From Leminorella richardii (GTDB taxonomy: Bacteria; Pseudomonadota; Gammaproteobacteria; Enterobacterales; Enterobacteriaceae): a stretch of DNA of 64,000 nt. Both the position numbers and the translations under genes were made by a program. Of this stretch, positions 36,417 through 46,197 are shown one piece after another (positions within the stretch are counted from its first letter, which is position 1; each line of letters opens with the position of its first letter). Location of the stretch: assembly GCF_900478135.1 (NCBI RefSeq), contig NZ_LS483470.1:2042501-2106500 (forward strand). The letters are read 5' to 3'. The notes beneath the pieces are model-generated. The model saw only the letters and a list, made by a program, of their open reading frames with translations, did not search any database and was not told the DNA's origin.

Positions 36417-36696
36417 ATTTCTGCTACCTCTTTAGCGCGTCCTCAGTCGGTGCGCCTGTTTTATCAGATGTTGTCGCTTATCAACCTGACTCTGCGTCGG
36501 CTGAACTGTTTTTATCGGTGAAGATACGGATAATAACACTATGTCGGTAACAAAAATCTAGGACAAGACTCGCAATTTTCCAAATCTATTCAACAAATAA
36601 AAGAAACAAACGCCTTCATCGACTTTTGGAGCGTTTCTAACACTATTTGACCGTTGAACTCAAAGCCGTAGACAAGCGCCTCCCTCTGCCAGACAT

Positions 36697-37707
36697 TTAT
36701 TTTTGCACAATGCTGTCTGCCAGCATGCCGACGTTAACGCCAAAGTAGGTTGAACGGTTCCAGTGCATCAGCGTGCGGAAGTTATTAAACACCATAAAGG
36801 TGCGCCCTTCTGCATCATCCGGCTGGATAATCCAGCCCTGCTGACCGTCAGGCAGCTTTACGGCAGTAACCGGTTTGATACCCAGCTTTTTCCACTGGCC
36901 GACGCTTTTTCCATGGGCGTCGGTTAATCCGACCCAGTCAGCCTGAACGCCGTTGGTCGCTGTAACTTCCACGCCCCAGCCTTCTTTCGCGTTCCAGCCC
37001 TCCGTCGCAAGGTAGTTAGCAATGGACGCGAATACGTCGTCCGTATTTTGCCAAATGTCGATCTTGCCGTCGCCGTCACCGTCTGCGCCGTACTTCAGAA
37101 ACGAGGTCGGCATAAACTGGCTTTGTCCCATAGCGCCAGCCCACGAGCCCTTAAAACGATCCTGAGTAATATGCCCCTGCTGTAAAATTAGCAGTGCAGC
37201 CATTAGCTGTTCGGTAAAAAACGCTTCCCGTCGCCCCTCAAAGGCTAACGTACTGAGAGCCGATATAATGTCTTCTTTTCCCTGATAGCGCCCAAACCCG
37301 CTTTCCGATCCCCAAAGAGCCACAATGTAGTTAGCCGGTACGCCGCTGCGCTTGCTGGCGGCCGCCAGCTGTTTCCCATAGTCACGGTATGCAGTGCGAG
37401 CCTGTTTCACCTTTTTAGCTGACAGAGAACGACGCAGGTAGTCATCCAGAGTGAGCTTTTTTTCCGGCTGATTTTGATCTGCGGTAACCACGCGTTTGAG
37501 GTAATAGACATTGGTAAAAGCCTGCTCGGCCGTTTGCGGTGAAATACCCTGCGCCAGCGCCTTCGCTTTTAGTGTCTCTACATAGGCACTAAACCGCGCT
37601 TCCTCTTCAGCCTCTACAGATGAAGGCGGCTGCGCCCACGCGCAGCCTAACGCAGCGATGGTCAACAGCATTCCGGCGGCAGCCTGCCGCGCTCCCGATA
37701 GCTTCAT
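36697..37707 (-). CDS. Lytic murein transglycosylase (MltB/SLT_2 family)
   Basis: A 336-residue exported glycan-strand-cleaving enzyme. A signal peptide with ALGCAWAQPP is seen, but no clear lipobox with an invariant Cys at cleavage (AALGC is a possible match). The catalytic Glu lies in ALWGSESGFGRYQG, and GAMGQSQFMPTSFLKYGADGDGDGKIDIW matches the MltB family. The C-terminal NFRTLMHWNRSTYFGVNVGMLAD is also typical. It is inserted between ycgL and ycgM, which are adjacent in E. coli; it is a paralogue of MltB rather than MltB itself. Confidence 0.88.
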   Translation of the reverse strand: MKLSGARQAAAGMLLTIAALGCAWAQPPSSVEAEEEARFSAYVETLKAKALAQGISPQTAEQAFTNVYYLKRVVTADQNQPEKKLTLDDYLRRSLSAKKVKQARTAYRDYGKQLAAASKRSGVPANYIVALWGSESGFGRYQGKEDIISALSTLAFEGRREAFFTEQLMAALLILQQGHITQDRFKGSWAGAMGQSQFMPTSFLKYGADGDGDGKIDIWQNTDDVFASIANYLATEGWNAKEGWGVEVTATNGVQADWVGLTDAHGKSVGQWKKLGIKPVTAVKLPDGQQGWIIQPDDAEGRTFMVFNNFRTLMHWNRSTYFGVNVGMLADSIVQK

Positions 37708-37777
37708 GATCCCTTACCCTGAATGTTGTTTTTTAATCAAAGTGCCGTCCCAAGGGGCACTAGCCCCTCAGCAGCAT

Positions 37778-38035
37778 TTACAGCTCGGTTTTTAACAGGC
37801 TTTCTACCGGCGGCGGCACCTGTAGATAAAACCCCTGCTCGGACAAAGCCTGTTTGACGCGTTCAATATTTGCCAAGGCCAGTTTCTCTTTTTTAGCGAG
37901 ATCCAGCCGCATGGCCAACACAGGTTTACCGAAGGCCTGCAACAGCTCGTCCGGCACCCGTGAAAAGTCGTCCAGGGATTCAATGTAGAGATAGGTACTG
38001 TCTTTTTTACTGCTTCGATAAATGACGCACTGCAT
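37778..38035 (-). CDS. ycgL: YcgL domain protein
   Basis: An 85-residue protein homologous to E. coli YcgL, with CVIYRSSKKDSTYLYIE, LLQAFGKPVLAMRLDL and QGFYLQVPPP. The function is unknown. It starts at ATG 38035 and is divergent from minC, as in E. coli. A second ORF (37804-38049) in another frame is a shadow. Confidence 0.92.
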   Translation of the reverse strand: MQCVIYRSSKKDSTYLYIESLDDFSRVPDELLQAFGKPVLAMRLDLAKKEKLALANIERVKQALSEQGFYLQVPPPVESLLKTEL

Positions 38036-38305
38036 GCGTAATCTTCCAAATGATATTTAATTGATTATAGGGAGGCGCACGCGTTCAACTTTTTGAAAAC
38101 ACAGCCCAGGCCAATAAGCAAAATGCATTATTTAAACCTATCAACGCGCTACTCTTTCGATACGCGACGGGAATATGCTCAATTAATTCTTACAGCGGCT
38201 TGCCTAGATATGCCGCTAACTATAACATGCAGCCATGTATTCGTGTATTTTACAGACACGGCTCGCGAAACCACGTTTTCTTGAGCCTAAATTGAGTCAG
38301 AATAG

Positions 38306-38992
38306 ATGTCACAATCGCCCGTTGAATTAAAAGGCAGCAGCTTCACGCTGTCTGTTATCCATTTACACCACTCTGAGCCCGACGTTATTCGCAACGCGCT
38401 GGCAGAAAAGGTAAAGCAGGCGCCCGCATTTCTCCAGAATGCGCCTGTGGTGCTAAACGTCGCAACGCTTGAACCCACTGCTGACTGGCTTGAGCTTCAG
38501 CGCGCAGTAAGCGATGCGGGGCTTCGCGTTGTGGGTATTAGCGGCTATAGGGACGATGAGCAAAAGCGTGCCATTCAACTGGCCGGCCTTCCCCTTCTGA
38601 CTGAGGGGAAAAGCCCCAAGGCAGCGAAAGCCGCGCCTGCACCAGCTCCGGTTCAGCCTACGGCAAAAACGATGATTGTTGATAAGCCTATTCGCACCGG
38701 GCAGCAAATCTACGCCCGCGACAGCGACTTAATCGTTATCAGTCACGTCAGTGCCGGTGCTGAACTGATCGCTGACGGCAATATCCATATTTACGGCACG
38801 ATGCGCGGCCGAGCTCTGGCGGGTGCCAGCGGCGATGCAAACTGCCAGATTTTCTGTACTCAGCTCGCAGCGGAACTGGTTTCTGTCGCGGGTCAGTACT
38901 GGCTCAGTGAACAGATCCCGAAAGAGTTCTATGAGCGCAGCAGCCGACTTTTTTTAAAATCCAATATACTCACCATTGAACCACTAAACTAA
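38306..38992 (+). CDS. minC: Septum site-determining protein MinC
   Basis: Division inhibitor of 228 residues that blocks FtsZ polymers away from mid-cell. The N-terminal FtsZ-binding domain (ELKGSSFTLSVIHLH) is joined by an Ala/Pro-rich linker (~108-122) to the beta-helical MinD-binding domain with GQQIYARDSDLIVISHVSAG and AGASGD. It is first of minCDE; minD starts 23 bases later. The 270-base gap to ycgL probably contains the min promoter. Confidence 0.96.
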   Translation: MSQSPVELKGSSFTLSVIHLHHSEPDVIRNALAEKVKQAPAFLQNAPVVLNVATLEPTADWLELQRAVSDAGLRVVGISGYRDDEQKRAIQLAGLPLLTEGKSPKAAKAAPAPAPVQPTAKTMIVDKPIRTGQQIYARDSDLIVISHVSAGAELIADGNIHIYGTMRGRALAGASGDANCQIFCTQLAAELVSVAGQYWLSEQIPKEFYERSSRLFLKSNILTIEPLN

Positions 38993-39015
38993 AGCCCTTT
39001 TACAAGGAACACGCT

Positions 39016-39831
39016 ATGGCACGTATTATTGTTGTTACTTCCGGTAAGGGTGGCGTTGGTAAGACTACCTCCAGCGCGGCCATTGCTACCGGTTTAGCAC
39101 AAAGAGGTAAGAAGACCGTCGTTATCGATTTCGATATCGGACTTCGTAATCTTGATTTGATCATGGGATGTGAACGCCGTGTCGTGTATGACTTTGTCAA
39201 CGTAATTCAAGGGGACGCCACGCTGAATCAGGCGCTCATCAAGGACAAGCGTACTGAAAACCTGTACATCCTGCCCGCGTCTCAAACGCGCGATAAAGAT
39301 GCATTGACCCGCGAAGGCGTAGAAAAAGTCTTGGCCGAGCTGGATGAAATGGGCTATGACTTTATCGTCTGTGACTCTCCTGCCGGCATCGAAAGCGGCG
39401 CGCTGATGGCGCTCTACTTCGCCGATGAAGCGGTTATTACCACGAACCCTGAAGTGTCTTCCGTACGCGACTCTGACCGTATTCTGGGCATTCTGGCCTC
39501 TAAGTCTCGCCGCGCAGAGAACGGTCAAGATCCGATTAAAGAGCATCTGCTGCTGACTCGCTATAACCCAGGTCGCGTTACCCGCGGTGATATGCTGAGT
39601 GTAGAAGACGTGGTAGAAATCCTGCGTATTCCTCTGCTGGGCGTCATTCCTGAAAGCCAGTCAGTTCTGCGGGCGTCAAACCAGGGTGAACCGGTTATTC
39701 TAGACGGTGAATCTGATGCGGGTCAGGCCTATTCTGACACTATCGACCGCCTGCTGGGTGAAGAAAAACCCTTCCGCTTTTTAACCGAAGAGAAGAAAGG
39801 TTTCTTAAAGCGTCTGTTTGGAGGGAACTAA
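39016..39831 (+). CDS. minD: Septum site-determining ATPase MinD
   Basis: ParA-type membrane ATPase of 271 residues. The deviant Walker A GKGGVGKTTSS has K11 and K16. The C-terminal amphipathic helix KKGFLKRLFGG binds the membrane. It recruits MinC and oscillates with MinE. It is four bases before minE. Confidence 0.97.
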   Translation: MARIIVVTSGKGGVGKTTSSAAIATGLAQRGKKTVVIDFDIGLRNLDLIMGCERRVVYDFVNVIQGDATLNQALIKDKRTENLYILPASQTRDKDALTREGVEKVLAELDEMGYDFIVCDSPAGIESGALMALYFADEAVITTNPEVSSVRDSDRILGILASKSRRAENGQDPIKEHLLLTRYNPGRVTRGDMLSVEDVVEILRIPLLGVIPESQSVLRASNQGEPVILDGESDAGQAYSDTIDRLLGEEKPFRFLTEEKKGFLKRLFGGN

Positions 39832-39834
39832 AAG

Positions 39835-40104
39835 ATGGCACTGTTAGATTTTTTCCTGTCGCGTAAAAAGCAGACCGCTAATATTGCTAAAGAGCGCCTG
39901 CAAATTATCGTTGCCGAACGTCGCCGCGGCGACAGCGAGCCGCACTATTTGCCGCAGCTTAAGCGCGATATTCTCGAAGTTATCTGTAAATACGTGCAGA
40001 TCGACCCTGAAATGGTCAACGTGCAGCTGGAACAAAAAGGCGACGATATTTCGGTGCTGGAGCTGAACGTCACGCTGCCGGAAGCAGACGACAAGCGCAG
40101 CTAG
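39835..40104 (+). CDS. minE: Cell division topological specificity factor MinE
   Basis: An 89-residue protein that stimulates MinD ATPase. The N-terminal MALLDFFLSRKKQTANIAKERLQIIVAERR is the membrane-targeting and MinD-binding segment; the rest is the dimer domain (QLKRDILEVICKYV). GGAGGGAA just ahead is the ribosome-binding site. Confidence 0.97.
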   Translation: MALLDFFLSRKKQTANIAKERLQIIVAERRRGDSEPHYLPQLKRDILEVICKYVQIDPEMVNVQLEQKGDDISVLELNVTLPEADDKRS

Positions 40105-40132
40105 TCTTCATTCTAAGCGCAGTCACAAAGAT

Positions 40133-40158
40133 AAAGGGCGGTGAATTACCGCCCTTTT
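40133..40158. terminator. Bidirectional terminator between minE and rnd
   Basis: Perfect 10-bp stem AAAGGGCGGT (40133-40142) and ACCGCCCTTT (40148-40157) with A and T flanks on both sides, so it can serve both convergent transcripts. Confidence 0.88.
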
Positions 40159-40201
40159 CTATTTTGAAGTCTGCTTTGAATGATGTTTAGAATTACCGGA
40201 T

Positions 40202-41344
40202 TTACTCAGCCGTTGCCGCTGTGGTTTCCTTCGCCATAAACGACCTCAGTCTGTCGCCCATCAGCTCACCGCGCCACCCCGTTAGCAGCTCAGACTGGCT
40301 GGTACCTTTGCTCGGTTGCCAGTAAGACTTCAGCAGCTGATTAATCTGCCGCCGAGAGGCCAGCAGCTCAGCGTTAAGGCCGCACTCTGCGGACACTGAC
40401 TGGATCAGCGTTTTGATGTCTTTAAAAATCCGCTTGTAGCTTGGGAAGTCGACGATGCGCACGATTTTTTCCGGCAGAGTTACGACATCTAATGCAGCAC
40501 CTTCCGCTACCAGTTTCAACAGCGTACGCCCGTGAAAGCGGATCTCCGGGCCGCTTAGCCCCAGCGCTTCCAGCTCTCCCATTGACGACGGCTGGTATCG
40601 CGCCACCTGCCAAAGGCTCTCTTCTCTAACGACAAAGTTAACCGCCATATCTCGCTCGCGCGCATAGTTCAAGCGCCACGCCGCCAGTAGCTTCAACACG
40701 CCCAGCTGGCGTTCATTCAGCTGCCAGGCATTGTTAATTTCGAAATAGGCATCATCGGGGTTTAACGTTTCACGACGGCGGTTCCCCATCATAACGCACT
40801 CGTCTTTAGCGGCATCCAGCCAGCCGCGCTCTTGAGTTTCCTGCTGAATTTTCTCAGCGATAGGCAGCAGGTAATACACGTCAGCAGCAGCGTAAATACA
40901 CTGTTTTTCAGTCAAAGGCCTAGCCAGCCAGTCCGTGCGGGATTCACTTTTGTCCAGCTCAACGCCGAGGTACTCCGCCACCAGCGTGGCAAATCCGGTA
41001 GACAAAGGCCGCTGATTAAAGGCGGCCAGAGCCTGAGTATCAATCATCGGTGTTGGGATTGTATTGAACTCGTGCAGAAACACCTCCAGATCTTCACTGC
41101 AGGCGTGGAGGTATTTTATCACCTGAGGATGGGTCAAAAGTGCAACAAACGGCGACCAGTCCTTGATATTCAGGGGATCAACTAAGGTGACATTGTCACC
41201 ATCGTACATTTGTATCAGCCCAAGCTGGGGATAATAGGTTCGCGTGCGGACAAACTCGGTATCCAGCGCAATAAGGGATTTCTGTGCTGCCGCATCGCAG
41301 GCGGACTTTAACTGTTCATCGGTCGTTATCAGTTGGTAATTCAA
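40202..41344 (-). CDS. rnd: Ribonuclease D
   Basis: A 3'-5' exoribonuclease of 380 residues that trims tRNA and other small RNA 3' ends. DEDD residues are D28 and E30 (ALDTEF), D85 (SEDLEVF) and D155 (AAADVYY), with a catalytic Tyr nearby. HRDC domains follow (QLGVLKLLAAWR...). The start codon is TTG at 41344, as is known for E. coli rnd, preceded by AGAGAA. A GC-rich palindrome, GCGCCGG/CCGGCGC (41377-41395), lies between it and fadD. Confidence 0.95.
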   Translation of the reverse strand: MNYQLITTDEQLKSACDAAAQKSLIALDTEFVRTRTYYPQLGLIQMYDGDNVTLVDPLNIKDWSPFVALLTHPQVIKYLHACSEDLEVFLHEFNTIPTPMIDTQALAAFNQRPLSTGFATLVAEYLGVELDKSESRTDWLARPLTEKQCIYAAADVYYLLPIAEKIQQETQERGWLDAAKDECVMMGNRRRETLNPDDAYFEINNAWQLNERQLGVLKLLAAWRLNYARERDMAVNFVVREESLWQVARYQPSSMGELEALGLSGPEIRFHGRTLLKLVAEGAALDVVTLPEKIVRIVDFPSYKRIFKDIKTLIQSVSAECGLNAELLASRRQINQLLKSYWQPSKGTSQSELLTGWRGELMGDRLRSFMAKETTAATAE

Positions 41345-41424
41345 ATGGGTTCTCTTTCTACGGTGTCTTAACAGCAGCGCCGGATAAACCGGCGCGTTAT
41401 AAATAGATGACTAAGCTGACTCAT

Positions 41425-43113
41425 TTATGACTCAGCCTTGCCCGATGGCTTAACGACTTCATCCCGCAGCGCCTTGCGCAGGATTTTTCCCACGTTGGAC
41501 TTCGGCAACGACTCGCGAAACTCGATAATTTTCGGCACTTTATAGCCAGTCAGCTCTTCACGGCAGTGCGCCAGCAGCTCTTCACGCGTCAGGGACGGAT
41601 CTTTTGCCACAACGCATATTTTCACTGTCTCGCCGGACGACTCGTGAGGCACTCCGATAGCCGCCACTTCCAGCACTTTAGGATGATGGGCAACCACGTC
41701 CTCGATTTCATTCGGATAAACGTTAAACCCGGATACTAATATCATGTCTTTTTTACGATCGACGATCTTCATAAAGCCCTGATCGTCCATCATAACGATG
41801 TCGCCGGTTGCCAGCCAGCCGTCTTTCAGCACTTCTCGGGTTGCTTCCGGGCGCTGCCAGTAGCCTTGCATCACCTGTGGCCCCTTAACCCATAGCTCCC
41901 CGGCTTCCCCTTTAGGAACATCGTCACCGTTTTCATCCACCAAGCGTACGTCGGTAGAGGCTACAGGCAGGCCGATATTGCCGTCGTGCTCTTTTATGTC
42001 ATAAGGGTTACCCGCTACCAGAGGTGAACACTCCGTCAGGCCATAGCCTTCCAGCAGGTGAGTTCCCGTCAGCTTGTGCCAGCGCTCAGCAACGCTGCGC
42101 TGTACAGACATGCCGCCGCCAACAGAGATGTGCATACGGCTAAAGTCCAGCTCGCGGAAATCCTCATCGTTAAGCAATGCATTGAACAGCGTATTAACCC
42201 CCGTTAGCGCCGTGAACGGATAGCGGGAGATTTCTTTTATCATGCCTTTGAGATCTCGCGGGTTAGTAATCAGCAGGCTGCATCCGCCAATCTCCATAAA
42301 CAGCAGGCAGTTCACCGTTAGCGCGAAGATGTGATACAGCGGCAGCGCGGTGATCACCATCTCACCGCCGACAGTTAGCAGTGGGCCATAGTTAGCGCAT
42401 GCCTGAGCCATGTTGGCCAGCAGGTTTTTATGGGTCAGCATCGCACCTTTAGCCACGCCGGTGGTGCCCCCTGTATACTGCAACAGCGCCAGATCGTCAT
42501 GGGTCAACGGCGGCTTAACGTACTGCTGATAGCGACCCGCACGCAGCGCACGGCGAAAAGACACCGCGCCCGGCAGGCTGTATTTAGGCACCAGCCGCTT
42601 GATGTATTTCACGACAAAGTTGGTTATCGAACGCTTGCCCACGGCCAGCTGGTCACCCAAGCTGGTCAAAATAACGTGCTCGATCGCCGTGTTTTTCACC
42701 ACTTTATCCAGTGTGTGGGCAAAGTTAGACACGATAACAATGGCTTTAGCACCGCAGTCATTCAGCTGATGTTCAAGCTCTCGCGGCGTATAGAGCGGGT
42801 TGACGTTAACCACCACCATCCCCGCTCGCAGTACCCCAAACAGCGCAACAGGATACTGCAGCACGTTAGGCATCATCAGCGCCACTCGGTCGCCCTTTTT
42901 CAGCCCCAGCGAGTTTTGCAAATAGGCCGCAAACGCTCGGCTCTTTTCCTCCAGGCGGCGGAACGTCATCACTTTGCCAAAGTTAATGTAGGCTGGCTGA
43001 TCGGCAAAACGCCTGACCGAATTTTCAAACATGTCTGCCAGTGAGTTGTACTTGCTCAGGTCAATTTCCGCTGGAACGTCCTTGGGGTAGCGAGAAAGCC
43101 ATATTTTATCCAA
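41425..43113 (-). CDS. fadD: Long-chain fatty acid-CoA ligase
   Basis: A 562-residue acyl-CoA synthetase that activates imported fatty acids at the inner membrane. AMP-binding P-loop YTGGTTGVAKGAM, LEGYGLTECSPL, and the C-terminal VDRKKDMILVSGFNVYPNEIEDV motif are present. In E. coli it is repressed by FadR; fadR is also in this window, though no clear FadR operator can be seen in 43114-43280. GGAG precedes the ATG by 11 bases. Confidence 0.96.
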   Translation of the reverse strand: MDKIWLSRYPKDVPAEIDLSKYNSLADMFENSVRRFADQPAYINFGKVMTFRRLEEKSRAFAAYLQNSLGLKKGDRVALMMPNVLQYPVALFGVLRAGMVVVNVNPLYTPRELEHQLNDCGAKAIVIVSNFAHTLDKVVKNTAIEHVILTSLGDQLAVGKRSITNFVVKYIKRLVPKYSLPGAVSFRRALRAGRYQQYVKPPLTHDDLALLQYTGGTTGVAKGAMLTHKNLLANMAQACANYGPLLTVGGEMVITALPLYHIFALTVNCLLFMEIGGCSLLITNPRDLKGMIKEISRYPFTALTGVNTLFNALLNDEDFRELDFSRMHISVGGGMSVQRSVAERWHKLTGTHLLEGYGLTECSPLVAGNPYDIKEHDGNIGLPVASTDVRLVDENGDDVPKGEAGELWVKGPQVMQGYWQRPEATREVLKDGWLATGDIVMMDDQGFMKIVDRKKDMILVSGFNVYPNEIEDVVAHHPKVLEVAAIGVPHESSGETVKICVVAKDPSLTREELLAHCREELTGYKVPKIIEFRESLPKSNVGKILRKALRDEVVKPSGKAES

Positions 43114-43282
43114 TTCTTAACTCCTTCTTGGCTACGCCTCTTTACCTCTTTCCCGTTGTCGTTATCATCAAAGAGAAAAAAGAGTGCGTGACCTCATTGC
43201 GTTGTTTTCCTAGGAAAGCGGTAGTCACCGCCCTCTGCTGTGTTTACGGTACTGTGTTTACAATTCTGTTTCTACGGTAAAA

Positions 43283-43984
43283 CTATTCACGCCCCGGCAG
43301 CTTTTTCCAAGCCACCTCATTACGTAAATAAACCGGTTCGATGTGCTCTGCGGACTGCACTTGCCCTTTTTTCCAGCGAGTGAGCGCCAGAGGCAGCATG
43401 TCCTGCGCCCGAGGGAACAGCACCTTTCCATCCCTCAATGCGACAGCGCTGCCGTCTCCCATAGTAGGGTAAGTTTGCCAGCCGGTGCCGACAGTGGCCC
43501 ATTCGCCGCTCAGTGTATGAAGGAGTTCGCTAACGCGCTGTGGCGGCAGCACTTGTTCACTGCCAACAGCACCCCACTCGCCCTGCTCACTGCGCTCGTA
43601 GCAGCCCCAGTACACTTCACTCATTCGGGCATCAATGGCAGCCAGCACGCGGGTTTCACCCGCAGTACGGTAGGCGCCCTGCGCCATCACTTCGAGAGTA
43701 GAAAGACCTATCACCGGCAGCCCAGTGCCTAAAGCCAATCCTTGAATCGTTCCGATGGCAATGCGCACACCGGTAAAGCTACCGGGACCGTGGCCAAACG
43801 CCAATGCGTCGAGGTCTTGCAGGGTCAGTCCCGACTCATCAAGCACCTGCTGCACCATAGGCAGCAAGCGTTGAGCGTGCTCGCGCGGGCATTCCGCGTA
43901 AACAGAGTGCACTTCGCCGTCGTTCCAAACGGCGACGGAACAGGCTTCGGTAGCGGCATCAATGGCCAGAATTCGTGTAGACAT
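43283..43984 (-). CDS. tsaB: tRNA threonylcarbamoyladenosine biosynthesis protein TsaB
   Basis: A 233-residue ASKHA-fold protein that forms a scaffold with TsaD for t6A37 modification of tRNA. Motifs ILAIDAATEACSVAVWN, AFGHGPGSFTGVRIAIG and AAIDARMSEVYW are typical. The frame is open to 44059, but ATG 43984 matches the family start (MSTRILAID) and has AAGG upstream. In E. coli yeaY lies between tsaB and fadD; it is absent here. Confidence 0.95.
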   Translation of the reverse strand: MSTRILAIDAATEACSVAVWNDGEVHSVYAECPREHAQRLLPMVQQVLDESGLTLQDLDALAFGHGPGSFTGVRIAIGTIQGLALGTGLPVIGLSTLEVMAQGAYRTAGETRVLAAIDARMSEVYWGCYERSEQGEWGAVGSEQVLPPQRVSELLHTLSGEWATVGTGWQTYPTMGDGSAVALRDGKVLFPRAQDMLPLALTRWKKGQVQSAEHIEPVYLRNEVAWKKLPGRE

Positions 43985-44071
43985 AGAAAACCTTAGGCGG
44001 GACCTTCTTGTTGAACATGATTCAAGTGGGGGATAGTACCATATCGAGGATAACTGCACTCCCCCTCGCCT

Positions 44072-45991
44072 TTATTTATCCTCATTCAGCGGAGCTCCTT
44101 TGAGAAAGTCCATCGCCTTGTTGAGATCGCGTGTGCGCGGTGCAGGCGGCAGGCTGTTGAGAAAAATTTCACCGTAGGGGCGCATGACCAAACGGTTATC
44201 GCAAATAACAATCACGCCGCGATCCGTTGTGTCTCGAATCAGCCGCCCGACGCCCTGTTTCAGGGTAATCACCGCGTCAGGGAGCTGAACTTCCTGAAAC
44301 GGATCGCCGCCGCGCAGCTGGCAGTCCTCTATACGCGCCTTCAGCAGCGGATCGTCCGGTGCGGTAAACGGCAGCTTATCGATAATCACGCAGGACAGCG
44401 CATCGCCGCGAACGTCAACCCCTTCCCAGAAGCTGTTCGTTGCCACCAGCAGCGCATTGCCTGAAGCAACAAACTCTGACAGCAGCTTGGCTTTACTGGT
44501 TTCCCCCTGCATCAACACCGGCAGTGTCATGGTTTCGCGAAACACTTCCGTCAGATCGCGCATCATCTTGTGCGAGGTGCAGAGAAAGAAACAGCGACCG
44601 TCGTTAGCCTCAATCAGCGGCCGAAGCATGTTTGCCAGCTGTTTGGCACCGCCGTATTGATTAGGAGACGGTAAGAACCGCGGCACGCACAGCAGCGCCT
44701 GATTGGCATAGTCGAAGGGGCTGGCCAGCAGCAGAGTCTCTGCTTTTGTCAGGCCAAGCCGCTGGTTGAAATGTTCCAAAGATTCATTAACGGACAGCGT
44801 CGCTGAGGTAAATATCCAGCTGCCCTTTTTGTCCTTCATCACTTCCTGAAACTTTTCCGCCACTGACAGCGGCGTCAGCGCCAGTATAAAGTGGCGAGCG
44901 GTACACTCATACCAGTAGCTGTAGCCGGGAATTGAGACGTCCTTCAGGCGAGTCAGCCTTGAACGATAGAGGGTCGCGCGCTCAAAGGCGGCGTCCAGCA
45001 GAGCCGAGCGCCCCAGCGCCATCTTGATAACGTCGTAGCACAGCGTCAGCGCGTCGTCGACCAGCAGCAGCGCCCGCTGAACCGACGCCTGTTCCAATAA
45101 GTCGCGCAGGTTGCCGCGAAAGCCCGGATCGCCGAGCGCTAATCGGAAATCCTGTGTGCTTTGCGTTAGGCGGTCGGCACTCTTTTGTAACTGCGCCATA
45201 TCGCGCACTTCCGTGCGGTAGGCAATGGTGATGTCTTTTGCCAAATCCATCAGCTGTCGGCTGGAAAGCTGCTGACCAAAGTACTGGCTGGCAATATCCG
45301 GCAGCTGGTGCGCTTCGTCAAAAATCATCACGTCGGCATCGGGAATAAGCTCAGCAAAACCGGTTTCTTTAACAACGACGTCGGCCAAAAACAAATGGTG
45401 GTTCACCACCACCAAGTCGGCGTCCATCGCCTTGCGCCGCGCCTTAACGACGAAGCACTCTTTGTAGTTGGGGCAGTCGCCTCCCAGGCAGTTGTCGTTG
45501 GTACTGGTCACCAGCGGCCAGATAAAGCTGTCTTCCGCCACCTGCGTACAGGTGCTGATATCGCCGTCCACCGTACTGGACGACCAGCGTCTAAGCTTGA
45601 CTAAGTCCTTAAGCGACGCGTCAGACAGTTCACCGCCGGTCATACTCTGCTGCTCCATGCGCTCCAGACACAGGTAGTTAGAACGCCCCTTTAGCAGCGC
45701 CAGCCTGCCGGTAAACTCCAGTGCGGTGGCGACCGTCGGCAGGTCGCGAGCAAACAGCTGATCCTGTAGCGCTTTGGAGCCGGTCGAGACAATCACTTTC
45801 TTTTTGGAGCGCAGAGCGGGAACCAAATAAGCATAGGTTTTGCCGGTGCCGGTACCGGCTTCAACCACTAGTTCCTGACCTTTTTTAATCGCGGCAGTAA
45901 TGGCCTTAGCCATAACGCGCTGAGGCTCACGCGGCTTAAAGCCGTCAATCGCTTTTGCCAGCGCGCCTTTAGGAGAAAAATCGTCCGTCAA
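44072..45991 (-). CDS. yoaA: DinG-family ATP-dependent helicase YoaA
   Basis: An XPD/DinG-type iron-sulfur helicase of 639 residues. Walker A EAGTGTGKTYAYLVPAL is near residue 43, and the DEAH box FDEAHQLPD near 224. The iron-sulfur cysteines are in LCLERME, STCTQV, NNCLGG and CPNYKEC. Helicase motif VI is GVGRLIRDTTDRGV. In E. coli YoaA works with HolC in replication-fork repair. It is the E. coli yoaA orthologue by sequence and by the neighbouring yoaB-like and tsaB genes. Confidence 0.94.
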   Translation of the reverse strand: MTDDFSPKGALAKAIDGFKPREPQRVMAKAITAAIKKGQELVVEAGTGTGKTYAYLVPALRSKKKVIVSTGSKALQDQLFARDLPTVATALEFTGRLALLKGRSNYLCLERMEQQSMTGGELSDASLKDLVKLRRWSSSTVDGDISTCTQVAEDSFIWPLVTSTNDNCLGGDCPNYKECFVVKARRKAMDADLVVVNHHLFLADVVVKETGFAELIPDADVMIFDEAHQLPDIASQYFGQQLSSRQLMDLAKDITIAYRTEVRDMAQLQKSADRLTQSTQDFRLALGDPGFRGNLRDLLEQASVQRALLLVDDALTLCYDVIKMALGRSALLDAAFERATLYRSRLTRLKDVSIPGYSYWYECTARHFILALTPLSVAEKFQEVMKDKKGSWIFTSATLSVNESLEHFNQRLGLTKAETLLLASPFDYANQALLCVPRFLPSPNQYGGAKQLANMLRPLIEANDGRCFFLCTSHKMMRDLTEVFRETMTLPVLMQGETSKAKLLSEFVASGNALLVATNSFWEGVDVRGDALSCVIIDKLPFTAPDDPLLKARIEDCQLRGGDPFQEVQLPDAVITLKQGVGRLIRDTTDRGVIVICDNRLVMRPYGEIFLNSLPPAPRTRDLNKAMDFLKGAPLNEDK

Positions 45992-46197
45992 ATCGGTTGT
46001 CCATCAGTGTGGCCGCCATCGTCTGACGGAAATAGAAAAACAAAACTGCGGCTATTATGCCAATCCTGCCCGCTCATCACCACTCGGATTTCTACTCGCC
46101 TCTCAGTGGGGCAGAATGTATTCCACTGGGAGGTTGTGTTACCCTTTTTGCCCTACAGGTTTTCTCTTAGTGTTAAACATTCCTTCAGGAGTTCCCT

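Noticed and set aside
36608..36636. AAACGC/GCGTTT hairpin as terminator of the transglycosylase gene
   Set aside because: The stem is short and the loop long; too weak to list as a feature.
41377..41395. GCGCCGG/CCGGCGC hairpin as fadD terminator or REP element
   Set aside because: No T run on either strand and only one copy seen, so neither role can be supported.
42430..43044. 204-codon ORF antisense to fadD
   Set aside because: His/Arg/Gln-rich shadow without homology.
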